Assembly (NCBI GenBank): GCA_025200525.1
Contig: CM045758.1
Coordinates: forward strand, 58,747,649 to 58,811,648
Source: Camellia lanceoleosa
Taxonomy: Eukaryota; Streptophyta; Magnoliopsida; Ericales; Theaceae
Length of the DNA stretch: 64,000 nucleotides
Reading direction: 5' to 3'
Numbering within the stretch: position 1 is the stretch's first letter; the number at the start of each line of letters is the position of its first letter. The notes beneath the pieces are model-generated. The model saw only the letters and a program-made list of their open reading frames with translations, searched no databases and had not been told where the DNA came from. This document shows positions 22,387 to 34,286 of the stretch, one piece after another. A program made the position numbers and the translations under genes.

Positions 22387-22399
22387 GTTGCCCCTCTTT
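22387..22399 (-). other. Polypurine tract of element C
   Basis: On the minus strand AAAGAGGGGCAAC directly precedes the 3' LTR, the expected primer for plus-strand DNA synthesis. Confidence 0.85.
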
Positions 22400-23950
22400 G
22401 ACAGAACTCGAAAGTCATAACGATGACGGGAGTGAATGTCAAAGCCCAGAGACGACCCATTTTTGACAAGGCCGAAGACTTGGACAAACATGCAAGACAA
22501 ATAAGGTATGCGCCCGAAGGCAGGGGCAAAATGCAAGACGATGCAAGAAGCCGAGCATAACTTATGATTATGCAAAGAAAGCTGTAATGAAGCACGCATG
22601 CAACAGTTATAAGCTAGCATATGCCAATCTACACTACAATGCAGAAAGGATGTAAGAGAATTATACAATTCTCTGTACGTCTCACGCGGAGGATACAATA
22701 CTTGTGCGGCTCGTCCGGTCGCGCCGGCCTCAAATGAGCCGTACATACAATATCATGCCTGCAAAGAAAGCAAACTTAACAGGTACAATATTGTTAGCCA
22801 TATGCATGGCAATGCAATGATGAATGCGAAATGATGTGCAATATATACAAAATGATGCATGAATAATGCAAAGGATAATGCAATGCAATTGAAACTATGC
22901 AAACTACATGCAAAGCAATTGAATTATGATTCAATCGTGAGCGGTTCGAAGCCACACAAATGTCAAGTAGATTGATGGAAGTAACGAGTCCGTCTACCAT
23001 AGAACGATGTCTGAACTATGAGTGATGTAGACGGACACAAGAACAAGTATTGGGTGGATTGACATAAATAGGGTGACAACCCGCTGAGGAAAGAATAATG
23101 ACCCTAATGCCGGATGCAACAATTACACTACAATGCAATAGGCGATTATGGCGCGCGGGCCAAACCGTATTTTGCTTAGGAAGGGCATGCACACATACAA
23201 ACCATGTCTAACACAGAAAAGGTGCCGCAACCTCAAACCAAGTTCATCAAGGAATAGGCGCGATGCACATGAACCATGCTTTGACGTGAAAAGTAAAGGC
23301 ACATACCAGACCAAGCTCAACAAGGAAAGGCGCAAGCCATAGATGGAAGATGATGCAGTGGATGCATGCAACTACAATGCAATAGAAATGGATATTTACA
23401 GAAAATGCATAACATATGCACTATATTACGATGAAATGCATGACATATGCACGTGTTTTTGTTTTGTTTTTTTTTGGTTTTGAATTTTTGAAAATGCATG
23501 ACATATGCAATATTTACAATGATGCATGACAATGCACGTGTTGTTTTTGTTGTTTTTTGAATTTTTTGAAATGCATGATGCATATGCGATGGTATTAACG
23601 ATGCATGACAATGCAATATGATGCAATGGCTGCGATTGCAGTTTTCCCTATTCTCCCAACATGGCGATATACTAGGTTGGTTCGGTATCCAGAATTGAGG
23701 CGTAAACATGCCGCCTCAACCTATGGGGTTTCCATACAGATTTCAAGCCGAGGGTACACCCCCTGGGTATTTAAACCAGACTTTAGTCTCGAAAATCTCG
23801 AACCTTTGCGTTCTAGGCATAAGCCGTTCAAACTCTAGTTTTCACCGTCCCCATTGGTCTCCTAGGAACTCACCGCAAACACAGACATGTGGCTTTACCA
23901 GACCACCGAAAGTCGTTCGGGCACGACAAACACCGAAGGAATTGCACCTT
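22400..23950. other. Low-complexity 3' region of element C
   Basis: No gene. ATGCAATGCA/GCATGC words dominate, with T runs near 23455-23560. Hypervariable repeat-rich DNA next to the 3' LTR is a known trait of Ogre/Tat elements. Confidence 0.55.
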
Positions 23951-23960
23951 CAGAGGATTT

Positions 23961-24990
23961 AAGGTCTCCTAGACCGAATGTAATGCATGACAATGCATGT
24001 TGTTTTTGAAATGCGCGGCAACGCGCGGCTTTACGAATGCACGACAATGCAAGAATTGAGATGCGGTGCGCAAGACAGTGCGATGTGTGGAATTGCGCGA
24101 TGCGATGCATGCCAAATGCAATGAGGTGTGCACCTTAATGCACCGAAAGTCTTGCACTTCCCAGGGATTTAAGGTTTCCTAGACCGTGCGTGTTTAAGGT
24201 CTCGCCAGACCCGGGGGGCAATGATGAGGTACGCGAAACAACGCGATGGAATGCATGCCAAATGCAATGAGGTGCACCTTAACGCACCGAAGGTCTTGCA
24301 CCTCCCGAGGACTTAAGATCTCCTAGACCGCGCGTGTTTAAGGTCTCGCCAGACCCGGGGGCAACGAGTACACAACACTTTAAGTGCATGCGATGCAAAT
24401 GAGACACGCACGCGGATACAAATGGGGTAAACGAGACGTGCGTGCAATGAGGTACGTGTGCCTCAAAGGATGGAAAACGAAGTGCAATGAGGTACGCGTG
24501 CCTCAAAGGATGGAAAACGAAGTGCAATGAGGTACGCGTGCCTCGAAGGATGGAAAATGAAGTGCAATGAGGGCGCACCAAACGGCGCGATGCGCAAAAT
24601 AGCGCGAATGGAATGTAACGCACAAGATAGTGCGCTGCGCAAAATAGCGCGATTGAATACATGCCAAATGCAATATGATGCGCAAGATAGCGCGATGTGT
24701 TTAGACAACGCGAGTGCATAAAACAGTGCGATACAATGCATGCCAAATGCGATGAGGTGCACACCTTAATGCACCGAAGGTTTTGCACCTCCCGAGGATT
24801 TAAGGTCTCCTAGACCGTGCGTGTTTAAGGTCTCGCCAGACCCGGGTGGCGTGGTTTCAAAATCTTGTGACAATGCAATTTGTTGAGATGATGATACATG
24901 ACAATGCATGCGCCAAAGGTTTTGCACCTTCGAAGGATTTAAGGTCTCCTAGACCGCACATGTTTAAGGTCTCGCCAGACCGGTAGAAAA
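23961..24990. repeat. Dispersed double-hairpin repeat, five copies
   Basis: A block AAGGTCTCCTAGACCG, then after a short spacer AAGGTCTCGCCAGACC, recurs near 24168, 24306, 24802 and 24941; the copy at 23961 has only the first half. Both halves are small hairpins with the same arms (GGTCT/AGACC). Copies are separated by GCG-rich, ATGC-rich DNA of varying length. Confidence 0.75.
24451..24570. repeat. 40-bp tandem array, three units
   Basis: Units start at 24451, 24491 and 24531 with GGTACGYGTGCCTC and end GTGCAATGA; they differ at only a few bases. Confidence 0.95.
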
Positions 24991-25090
24991 CAATGAGGCG
25001 CGCAGGTCAGCGCAAAGAAGCACAAAATGAGATACAAGACGAGGCATGCATAACTCATAGATGCAAGAATGCAAAACAAAATGCAGGATG

Positions 25091-25440
25091 AAGCACGCGA
25101 GGTAGTACACCTCACATGGATCAAAACGAAATGCAAAGTGAAGCACGTGAGGTAGTACACCTCACATGGATCAAAATGAAATGCAGAATGAAGCGCATGA
25201 GGTAGTACACCTCACGTGGATCAAAATGAAATGCAAAATGAAGCACGTGAGGTAGTACACCTCACGTGGATCAAAATGAAATGCAAAATGAAGCACGTGA
25301 GGCAGTACACCTCACATGGATCAAAATGAAATGCAGAATGAAGCGCATGAGGTAGTACACCTCACGTGGATCAAAATGAAATGCAAAATGAAGCACGTGA
25401 GGTAGTACACCTCACGAGGATCAAAATGAAATGCAAAAAA
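25091..25440. repeat. 50-bp tandem array of palindromes, seven units
   Basis: Units start at 25091 and then every 50 bp to 25391. The typical unit holds the arm CACGTGAGGT, a 5-bp centre AGTAC and the arm ACCTCACGTG, a perfect 10-bp inverted repeat with a G-box core (CACGTG) at each end. Variants occur mostly in pairs that alter one arm. No spacers are unique, so it is not a CRISPR array. It lies between the antisense PMD promoter and the 3' LTR. Confidence 0.95.
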
Positions 25441-25810
25441 AAAGAAAGTATGACACGCATGCCACATGACAATGCAAAACGGTGCAAGTCGCAAGGGACG
25501 TGCAAGATGGCGCGATACGATGCGCCGAACAATGTGATGGATGCGCGCGACGCACACGGGGCAACTTTTGAATCTTATAGAAGACAAAAGGATACAAAAA
25601 GGATATAGTCTTTGCTTGAATTTGAGTGTTACGCACAGTAGACACGGTCCGAAGTCAAAACGGAGGCCGGTTGAGCGTCGAGGGTGCATTTTCTTGCACT
25701 TTCTTGAGCTATGAAGACCAACAACTACTCATTTTGCCTAAACAAGGCCTTGGGAACACCACCGGCTGGGTGGGAAGGCTACCGGCTGCCACCGGCTGCC
25801 TAAACTTCTC

Positions 25811-25910
25811 CACCGGCACAATAATGTGCCGACCGGCACAAAATAGTGCCGACCGGCAGAAAATGCCTGATCGGGGGCAGATCTGCCATTTCACCTCGGG
25901 CTTTATAAAA
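25811..25910 (+). promoter_or_regulatory. Promoter of the antisense PMD gene in element C
   Basis: Two boxes, GTGCCGACCGGCAC (25826-25839) and GTGCCGACCGGCAG (25846-25859), precede TATAAAA (25904-25910) and a pyrimidine-rich leader. The start codon is about 360 bp downstream at 26271. More CCGGCTG words lie just upstream (25760-25800). The boxes are the same as those in the LTR promoter of C, which reads the other way. Promoter function is inferred. Confidence 0.6.
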
Positions 25911-26270
25911 TAGGGCTTCTAAACCCTATTTTCTACTTCCTCTTCCGCCGAAATCCTTCACTCTTCCTCTCTAGATCTTTGTTCTCTCACTTTTTCGCCG
26001 TTTCTCGTGTTTTGACACCATTTTACCGTCGGATTCGCGATATTCTTCGCGTTTCGGACATTTCCACCCGATCGAAATCTCATTTCGGGATCTCCTTTGC
26101 TATTTTTGCCTTTTCGGGACTTGTTCCCCTTGATTTTCTCTACATTTCCGTGTATTTTCAACTTCCGGCCTTTCCGGCCATTTTTGACCCGCTCGGGGTT
26201 GACTTTTCCAGTTGACTTTTCGCATTCCGCCCCGGTTTTCCTTTCCGACTATTTTTTCACTACCACTACC

Positions 26271-29200
26271 ATGGCTGACGATGTTCCACATGTCGGGACT
26301 CCCCCGGATCACGAGATGGATCCCGGGGTTGAGCTCCTCCCGTTGAGCGAGCGCCCATTCGACCCGGCGACCTACCGCCCGGCCATTCACATGCTTCCAC
26401 CAGATGGACTCCGCCACTTCCGCAGTTTTGACAAGGCTCTAGACCCGGAGCTTCTGCTGCACGAGCCGGCCTCTCACTTGTCCTTCGGCGCTTTCGAGGT
26501 AACATTCTTGTCTTTGCTTTATTTTCCGCAATGTAGAACTGTTAACTGCCATAGTTGCTTTCGTTCTTTAACTGCTTAATCCTAATACACTGTGCACTGT
26601 AGTTGATTGTAGACAACTTCACAACTGATATCTACTTAGGACCGACACACATGCACACACACTGCACTAGCCTGAATCACCCAAACACACGGCACACACT
26701 GTATTCCACTGCAAACTCACCGATGTCCGGTACTTGTTTGAATCTGAAAACTCGCACGCATGCTAGACTCGCACTGAATCACATAGACACGCTGTAACAT
26801 CACTCATTGGCAATTTACTGAAACATACCGGCACCCGGTACCCGTTTGAATTTTGAAAACTTGCACGCATGCTAGATTTACACTGATCCTCACAGGAGCA
26901 CTGACACGTCACAGGTCGTAGTCCACCTACTGGTACACTGAAACCTGACATTTGCTTGGATTCTGAAAAACGTACACACGTGCACCATGTTTACACTGCA
27001 CCACTCAAAAACACACTGACGCATCACATATTGTAGTTTACTGTAAGCACACCGGCACCCGGTTTCTGTTTGAATCTGAAAAACGTGCACGCATGCTAGA
27101 TTTGTATCGACTTTAATATGTTTCCTCAGAACTGGACATTTCATATTGCTTTGCAACCATTTGTTTGTAAACAGGGAGATTCCCATACCATCCGCGGGTA
27201 TGGGAATGTTTCGGCTCGAGATTGGTACTCGGAGCTTCCCGAGGCGGTTCGACACATCGTGGATGAGGCGGGCTTCGGTTCCTTTTGCGGTCGACCGACT
27301 TATCGCCTCTGAGCCTCTTTATTTGCCTTGGCGGAGAGGTGGTGGGACACCACCGATTCATTTCACCTATCCGCGGCTGGGGACATGACGATGACTCCCT
27401 ACGATTTTTCGGTGCTCACCGGCATCGGGGTAGGGGGTGATCCGATCCCCTTCGACACCGACATGGATGAGTGGACTGCCGCTCAGATCCATTTACTTGG
27501 CGCGGCTCCGCCTCTTGAACATCCAAGTTTCGTCCGCTACTCCTGGTTTGAGGTGCGATTCGGTGCGATTCGGTGCGATCTCTTCTTGTTGACGCTCGAT
27601 GACCGAGGCGGCGTGAAAGCGATATCTTGCGTGGCTTCTTAATGTTTTTCCTAGGGACGACCCACTTCGCCGACCGGGCGAACACCGTGCCTCTCTGCCT
27701 ACTCGGCCCTTGGTGGACGTCCGGACATCTTCGCTATATTTGGGGTGGCGGCTCGCCACTTTACGGGTATATGAGCTCGGTCTCCCGTGGCAGCGGGCAG
27801 TTGCTTGGAGGCTATTGGCGAGCTTGGGTGGTACGTCTTCTCCTCCGCTTTACATTTACATTACGTACTTTACGTACTTTCTGCACGCACACTGCTTGTA
27901 GTCTGTTTTACACTTGCTGTATACTGTACACGGCACACACATACTCCTGCTTTCACTCTGTGCATTTTACCTTACACTCTGACACTTTCAATACCTGCAC
28001 AACACACTGCTATTTACGCTTTACTCAGATACCTTTTTTCTGATAAATGTTCTGACATCTGTCTTGCAGTTGTGGGTTTACTCCTACTTTCCCAAGCTAG
28101 AGCCAGTGCCGGAGACGGAGACTCCTCTGGTCATTCCCTTCTCACGCCGTTATGATGGGAGGTGCGCCCGGCGGCCATGAGAGACTTTTAGCTTCTTCCG
28201 TCGCTACTTTGACACCATCACCCCCGCCGAGGTATGTTTTACTTGTAGTTCATTTAAGCTTCACTTTTCCACTGTATATTTGCAATACCAGTAGGCAATA
28301 AACTGTATTTCAATTTCAGATCACCTGGCAGCCATGGGCTCCTCTGCCAGCGATGGTGCGGGATCAGTTTGCCGGCGTGATCGAGACCTCGCGTTACCTG
28401 ATTTTGCTAGGGCGATGCAGCCGGGCTTGGTACTGGTGGCGCTTCTTCGTCAAACCTCGGGGTTACTGGCGAATAGTCCGGTGCATCCTCCCGAGCATAT
28501 GAGGGACACGGCGTTTCACCGTGGCGGATGGCGGACTACACCATTGGGGAGGCGGGCGGCCAGAGGCGAGGCGATTACTCGAGTACGTCCGGACCTTCAT
28601 CATGCGGCCTCTGGCGGTGGTCGCGAGTTGAGCGAGAGACTGCGGCCGGCGACTAGGGCGAAGGTGGGAAGCGAGAGGATCGTCCTGAGAGCTCGAGCTC
28701 GTGGCGGAGAAGTCTGAGAGGGGCGAGGGGCAGGTGGCCCGCTACGCCTACCACACATCTGAGGCAGAGTGGGGAGACTTACCAGATCCCTTTTGCTCCT
28801 CCCCCGGCTGGTCATGAGTTTGTCGGTATCCCCGACTTGCCTCCGGTATGTATTACTGCATTTCTGCATCTTGCATTGTCATTTCAGTTTAGTTCATTTG
28901 ATATTCCACAGAATATTGATGCATCTAATACTTTTGCAGGCTTCCTCTGAGTACACCCGGCAGTCATTGGAGCTGAATGCCTCCATGGCGGGGATGTTGC
29001 AGCGGACCTTTGAGTTCCTAGCCTTCTACGGCCTTCCGGTATGTTTTCTCTGACATAGTTCCAAACTATATACAAAGCGCCGCATAACTGGTGCACGCGA
29101 CACAACATCTCGATAAAGCTGTTCACGGCACTTGGCACATCAGTATTCGCCTGCGCATTACGCAGCGATAAAGCGCTCACGGCATTCATACATCAGATTG

Positions 29201-29521
29201 TACTCACGCTGCGATTAAGCGATTCAGCGCTTCAAGTGTACTAATGCATTTGCCTTTTGTACTTTTCAGCCTCCCTTCCCGATTTCTCCCATGGGTGGCG
29301 GCGCTCCATCTGGACCTCCCATTTCTACTCGGGATGGCAGGATATTCCCCCGCACTAGAGGGGGGCGTGGCCATGCGGGGAGCAGCTCACAGGCTCGATT
29401 GCGAGGATGGCGAGTCGGCGGAGGCCTCGAGGAGGCCGAGGCTTCGGGCTCGGGCTCCGGCAATGACACTCGACGATGCTCTGTGCTACGCCAGGGAAGA
29501 GGCGAGGATGGATCCCCATGA
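26271..29521 (+). pseudogene. Antisense PMD (plant mobile domain, MAIN-like) gene of element C, decayed
   Basis: The start ACCATGGC at 26271 is a strong plant start context. Exons by GT-AG sites and continuity: 26271-26498, 27175-27830, 28070-28231, 28320-28845, 28940-29038, 29270-29521. Exon 2 holds the PMD core, with ERWWDTTDSFHL, MTMTPYDFSVLTGIGVGGDP, HPSFVRYSWF and GYMSSVSRGSGQLLGGYWRA. Breaks: in-frame TGA at 27310-27312, a frameshift at about 27600-27627, a TGA in exon 3 at about 28153, and shifts in exons 4 and 6. Splice sites agree with the copy in B. PMD proteins are known from plant transposons and from MAIN-family host proteins involved in genome maintenance and silencing. The gene is transcribed, if at all, toward the element's own transcript. 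This copy cannot make the full protein. Confidence 0.82.
26700..27110. repeat. About 110-bp repeats in PMD intron 1 of element C
   Basis: Four diverged units carry the anchor TGAATCTGAAAA followed by GCACGCATGCTAGA-like words, at about 26738, 26847, 26957 and 27072. They fill most of the 676-bp first intron. Confidence 0.65.
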
Positions 29522-31209
29522 GCCGTTGATGATGATTCTGAGACCTGCTGTTTTCTTTCATTTTCTTTTCTTGTACTTTTCTTTTTTGGTAGATAGAGTA
29601 CTATGTCTCGCCTTGACGATTTTGCTTTCCTTAAAACTTATGTACTTGAAAAGATTATGAAATGGAACAAACTTTTTATCTGAAAAAGAATGTCATATCT
29701 GCACATTTCCTACTTTGCACCGCATGGCGTCATATTACACCTCAACTGTAAATGATATTGATCTGTTGTTTGAAAACTGAGCACTCGCACTGTACTAATC
29801 AGATAACCAACCGACTAAACAGCAAAACAGTTCATACAAACCACTGCTCAACCTAAACACACAGCCCATACTCTGCTGGGGACTAATCTGTTGGGGATTG
29901 ATCTGCATATAGCCCATAACACAACATTTGGTTCATTCTGCACACAGCAAACCCTGAACAAATAGCCCCAATCTGACGAGACGGATCACAAAGCTGACAC
30001 GGTTGCAGTTGAAACACACTCGGATGTCCCAAATTTTCCCTTTTCCTTCTCTTGCTTTGCACGGATGTAGAGAATGGCACAGCATTCTGAGCACAAGCGA
30101 TTACCTTTTGGAAGAGGATGGGTTTTCAACCGGGGTATCGAGCCTAACACAGAACACGGCGAGACAGACTCAAACAAAGAAACAAAAGGCACACGACCTA
30201 ACACAACGAGACACACTTGGAAAAGACTCGAAGCCAAAATCAAGGTCGACAAATCAAAAGACACGACACACGGACATGTTTACAAAAAGACCTCAAATCT
30301 CGAGGAGCCAAATCCTCCGGGTATTATTCCCACCCTTTTTGATTTGTGATACTCACATCACTCGGCCCTCAGGCTCATTTTTCTCTCAAAACTCTTTTCT
30401 TCACTTTTCTCTCAACTTACTCCTCTCTATTCTTTATTCTCTCATTTTTCAATCCCTCCCCAGGGTGATTAATGGATAAACTGAGAGGTTGCGGGTTCAC
30501 GCCCGATACAGCTAGCTCGCGACCATTTCGTCTGATAGAATGGGGTGCCTCTCGGGCAAGTGTGTTGACGGGGGAAAGACAGAAGACCTGACTCAATTGT
30601 GCCCCTAGTTTGTCACTTTGACCATTTTTTGTTGTTTTCTAAAACAGTTCTGATAAAAAATGAGAGTTGGATTAACACACTTATTCGATTTTTGATTTGA
30701 AAATCATGCAAGTCAGGCTGTGAGCACTGAAAATTCTCCTTTTCGGGTCCAAACATGGTTCAATTTTGGAACATAAAATAGTTTTCGAGAAAATAATCAA
30801 CTTCAGTAAAAATTTTCAAAAACTATTTTTGCAAACAGTCAATGCTTGACGAGCATAGAACTTACCCTCGAGATATGCAACCTCGGATCGGAGGCAATGG
30901 AAAATTGCCCCTGGCTTAAAGGGGGGATAAGGCAACGGAAAGTTGCCCCTGGTTTAGACGGTAACTCAGGGCAACTTGTGGCAATGTATGGCAACGGAAA
31001 GTTGCCCCTTGTTTGGATGATGTCGCGGCATTTTATAAGCCAATCCTTGTTGATGACAATCAGACCCTCGGACGCGGAGGAGTCGAAGATGGTTTGAATC
31101 AATATATGGACACAGTCACCTGGAAGGTGTTGGTGGTTTGACTTCAAGAGGAAGTTAATCACGTAATTCCGGGTTGTTGCAATCAGGACATTGGATTTGG
31201 AGGAGGCAC
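29522..31209 (-). other. Non-coding internal DNA of element C
   Basis: No supportable protein. It is the zone where transcripts from the LTR (leftward) and from the PMD promoter (rightward) would meet. Polypurine-like GGGGCAA words recur at 30897-31010. The left part may be the PMD 3' untranslated region. Confidence 0.5.
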
Positions 31210-31246
31210 CTACGTATCCCAAACATGGGAATCAAGCCTTACGTAG
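31210..31246 (-). ncRNA. Conserved stem-loop in element C
   Basis: CTACGT (31210-31215) and ACGTAG (31241-31246) enclose an inner stem of TCCCA/TGGGA. It is the counterpart of 15605-15641 in element B, in the same sense relative to its element. Confidence 0.55.
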
Positions 31247-31341
31247 TTCCGGTTAAGGTACACTCGGGTATTTTAACCTTCACTGTTTAGGCTCTAATTT
31301 TTGCCAAGGCGCCTGTTGCAGGTTTTCGACCTTGCGAGCTT

Positions 31342-31497
31342 TATTTTTCTCTTTTTTTTTTTTTTTTTTGCATTTTTTCTTTTCTTTTGCATTTTTCATT
31401 TTCATCATCATTTTTTTTGTACTTTTTTTGCTTTTTTTTTCTTTTTTTCCTTTTTTTTTTTTTGGTACTTTTTCTTCTTTTTCTCTTCTTTTCTTTG
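31342..31497 (-). repeat. A-rich (T-rich on plus) homopurine tract of element C
   Basis: About 155 bp of nearly pure T with some C, G and A; equivalent to 15393-15523 in B. Reading frames through it are lysine- or phenylalanine-rich artefacts. Confidence 0.85.
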
Positions 31498-32578
31498 CTC
31501 TAACTTTTGCCTGGGCCGCCCTTCCGGGTTTTCGGTCCAGCGAGCCTCTCAAAGGGTAAAAGTGTAGCAAGCCCATGCCAAATGGTTCTGAGATTGAGGC
31601 CTCTCCGTATCCAGGAGGGCGACTGTTGTGTTGGTTTGCAGAAGAATTCATCACGGTTGCTTCTCGAGCTTTGCTTAGTGGGCTCTGATCTTCCTGATCG
31701 GACTTTGATGCCTCTTGCTCGAGGGCTACTTCGAATTGGGCCACACAGGCGTTTCATGGTACTGGATGTTTTGCACAAATTTCGGGTTTGAAACAGATGA
31801 ATTGAAACTTGAGACCGAGAGCGATCCTGGGCTGTACAATCTCAAGAGCGGTTCCATACCGGTCTTCGCAAGACTGCACAAGACATTTCGTTTTTGAAAG
31901 TTTTTAAGAAAGAGACAAATCATTCGCGTTGAGGATGGTGTGGAACCAGTCTGGATCAGGCCAGGGTCCTTCTCAGTACTCACGCCGACAAGCATGATTT
32001 CATTCATTAAGGGCTTAGCAGGCCTCTCTTCCTCTCAAGATGATCAAAGTTTTGCAAAACCCAAGGAATTCCTTCCTCTTTGTTTTTATCACCGCAGTGT
32101 TCGAAAAGGGTTTTATGAAAAGCTTAGGTCATTATGAGGATGTTTGAGGCACAATAGAGTAGGCGAAATGCACTGTCGTTCCATCCAAATTCTCTGGCAC
32201 GGCTGGCTCGAATAGCAACAAATTCGGCCCATGATAGCCGTAGTTGTTTCATTCAGATTTGTTGGTATAACTGGCTCCTCGGCAGAAACAAACTCAAAAA
32301 GTGAAAACAACTATTTGAAAGACAAAACGGTGTTTGAGGCAACAACCCCGAAATCACACGGTATATCAGACAAAAAGGACCGACTTGTTACAAAGAAGAC
32401 TCTCAGAAGCAAAAGACTGACTCAATACCGAGAGACAGACTCAAAAACAAAACAAAAGACTGACTCAACACCCAAGTCAGGATTTACAAAACTAGCATTG
32501 GCAGGTGCTCAAAAATGCGTGCCAAACGTCACGTCCAAAAATGTACTAGACACTGCCCGCAGGCGATTCACCTTCTGA
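31498..32578 (-). other. Non-coding internal DNA of element C downstream of gag
   Basis: Collinear with 14310-15392 of B. The words GACTGACTC and AGACAGACTC recur near 32395-32480. No ATG-started frame is shared by both copies. Confidence 0.5.
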
Positions 32579-33577
32579 TTACATACTTGCAGTATCTGTA
32601 TCCTCGAAATCCAACAACTGAGTGGTGACGGACTTTGCTGAGGTAGGCGAGAGGATAACCTCGTTGTCAATCAAGTCTTGTACCTCATGACGGAGGCGGA
32701 AGCAATTATCATTAGCATGACCAGTCTGTTGATGGTACGCACAGTACAGGGAAGCATCATGCGTGGCGGGGAGATTCTTCGGGAGAGGCCGAGGCTCCAG
32801 AGGTTTAAGGTGTCCCCTCTCGGCAAGGATTTGAAGTGCCTTGGACAATGGCATGTAGAGAGCATGGAAGACCCTGCGCCCCCGGGGCAGGTACTTTGGA
32901 GTCTGAGCACTCTTGCTAGATGCACTAGCGAACGGATCGGCGGGTGCGGCCTTGGGTTTCTGATCCTTTCCGGATGCAAGGCTGGGAGAGGGAAGAACTG
33001 TTTTGGCATGACGGGGCCTATCCCGATTCTCTGGTTGACTGGAACTGCCCTCAGGTGAAGTGGGGAAAGCATCCTCCACAGCTTTTGACACAACTGCGGA
33101 TATTTCTTGCTTATTCATTCCCCCGGCTTTCAAAGCCTCTACTGTCCACAGCAGTTGTTCGATAGGGTCGGCATCTGCTTTCATCTTACCTTTGTCTCCG
33201 GCCTCAGCCTGGTCTAGAACTTGGTTTGCTGCATCGTTGCCATAGTTGGAGGCCATCTCCGGTTGGCTGAGTTCAATTACAATTCGTCCCAGTAGCGGGG
33301 GCTCTTGGGGCATAAAGCCTCCAGCATATGGTGCAGCTGGCGGCGAAACAGACATCCCATAGGCGAGATCTGCCACGGATCTTTGAAGATCACCTATCAT
33401 TCCCATTAATTCAAATGTGGTGGGCTCGCGAGCCTGATATAGTTGAGGAGTCCAGATTGGATGTGCGGCAGGCGACTTGGGCGGATGCGGCATATCAACA
33501 ATTGCTTCGTCCTGTAGGGTGGTTCCTTGACTCAACGCGGCCGTCATGACCACAATCTCTTCTGAGTTCTGCGTCAT
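32579..33577 (-). CDS. gag: Gag protein of element C, short form, intact frame (332 aa)
   Basis: An uninterrupted frame from ATG (33577) to a stop at 32579. The N-terminus MTQNSEEIVVMTAALSQG leads to YQAREPTTFELMGMIGDL, a likely helical stretch (ADPIEQLLWTVEALKAGG), a basic/Pro-rich linker and the C-terminal motif LYCAYHQQTGHANDNC, a zinc-knuckle-like C-x2-H-x4-G-H-x4-C followed by FRLRHEVQDLIDNEVI. That C-terminal arrangement is typical of Tat/Ogre gag. The usual capsid core between them is missing, so the protein is shorter than family gag. It probably binds the element RNA. It is the only long intact frame in C, which suggests recent selection or youth. It is about 80% like the B copy by eye. 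Confidence 0.8.
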   Translation of the reverse strand: MTQNSEEIVVMTAALSQGTTLQDEAIVDMPHPPKSPAAHPIWTPQLYQAREPTTFELMGMIGDLQRSVADLAYGMSVSPPAAPYAGGFMPQEPPLLGRIVIELSQPEMASNYGNDAANQVLDQAEAGDKGKMKADADPIEQLLWTVEALKAGGMNKQEISAVVSKAVEDAFPTSPEGSSSQPENRDRPRHAKTVLPSPSLASGKDQKPKAAPADPFASASSKSAQTPKYLPRGRRVFHALYMPLSKALQILAERGHLKPLEPRPLPKNLPATHDASLYCAYHQQTGHANDNCFRLRHEVQDLIDNEVILSPTSAKSVTTQLLDFEDTDTASM

Positions 33578-34286
33578 GTTGAGTTCTGCCTTAGCGAGGA
33601 GAAGACACTAGCTGTTCTGGATCAACTCTCTGAATCTCTGAACTGAAACGGAAAACAAGCAGTATTTCAGCCCCAAACAGATCAAACACGAGTGTAGTCG
33701 AACAACTGCACTCTACTACTGAACACTGTTCCCTGAAGTCACTGTCCCAAATCTGAATCTGATACCCGCAGATATAACTGATTCTCAACAATACCGATAC
33801 TAGTGCCCTCAGGCCTGGTGCTCAAACTTTGCAAACTGATATATGCATTCCCCTGCAGAGATAGACTCTAAAAGCACATAGCAGGTAAATAAGAGCCAAT
33901 ACACCCCTATGTTGGGGTAGGGTTTCCCTGTCCTATTTTGTCAGGAGCTAGGGTTTCACTATGCACGCAGCGGTTTCAAACAACCTAACATCGGGTGAGC
34001 AACCTGTCCTAGTTCGGAATGGTCACTATGGATTTCGATATGCACTAGGTCGAATGGTCGAAAAGGGGTGCCCGGTAAAACCGGGGTTTGTGTTCCCATA
34101 CTGGCAGAGCCCGCAACCGGTCAGCCTTACGGACATGCCTTGACAAGACAAGCCTCCAGCAAACCGCTCAGGAAAAGCAGATGGCCAACATGGTGTCCTA
34201 GGCGCACCAATGCACATGCAATGCAAAAAAAACACATAAGTGTAGTCAAAATAGGATATCACGAGTTCGAGTCAAGCTCTCTAAAA
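33578..34286 (-). other. Leader of element C
   Basis: Untranslated stretch between primer site and gag, matching the leader of B. No protein supported. Confidence 0.6.

Noticed and set aside
22182..22595. Frames of 117-137 codons across the LTR/internal border of C (also 22336-22746 and 37610-37963)
   Set aside because: They cross the LTR boundary or lie in LTR non-coding DNA, with no family resemblance and differing between LTR copies.
25091..25440. Regularly spaced repeats resembling a CRISPR array
   Set aside because: No unique spacers; the 50-bp units are directly joined and the genome is plant.
31280..31744. Long minus-strand frame with a lysine-rich tail in element C (and a similar start at 15150 in B)
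   Set aside because: It begins at GTG, not ATG; the lysine run is only translation of the A-rich tract, and the frame is not kept in B.
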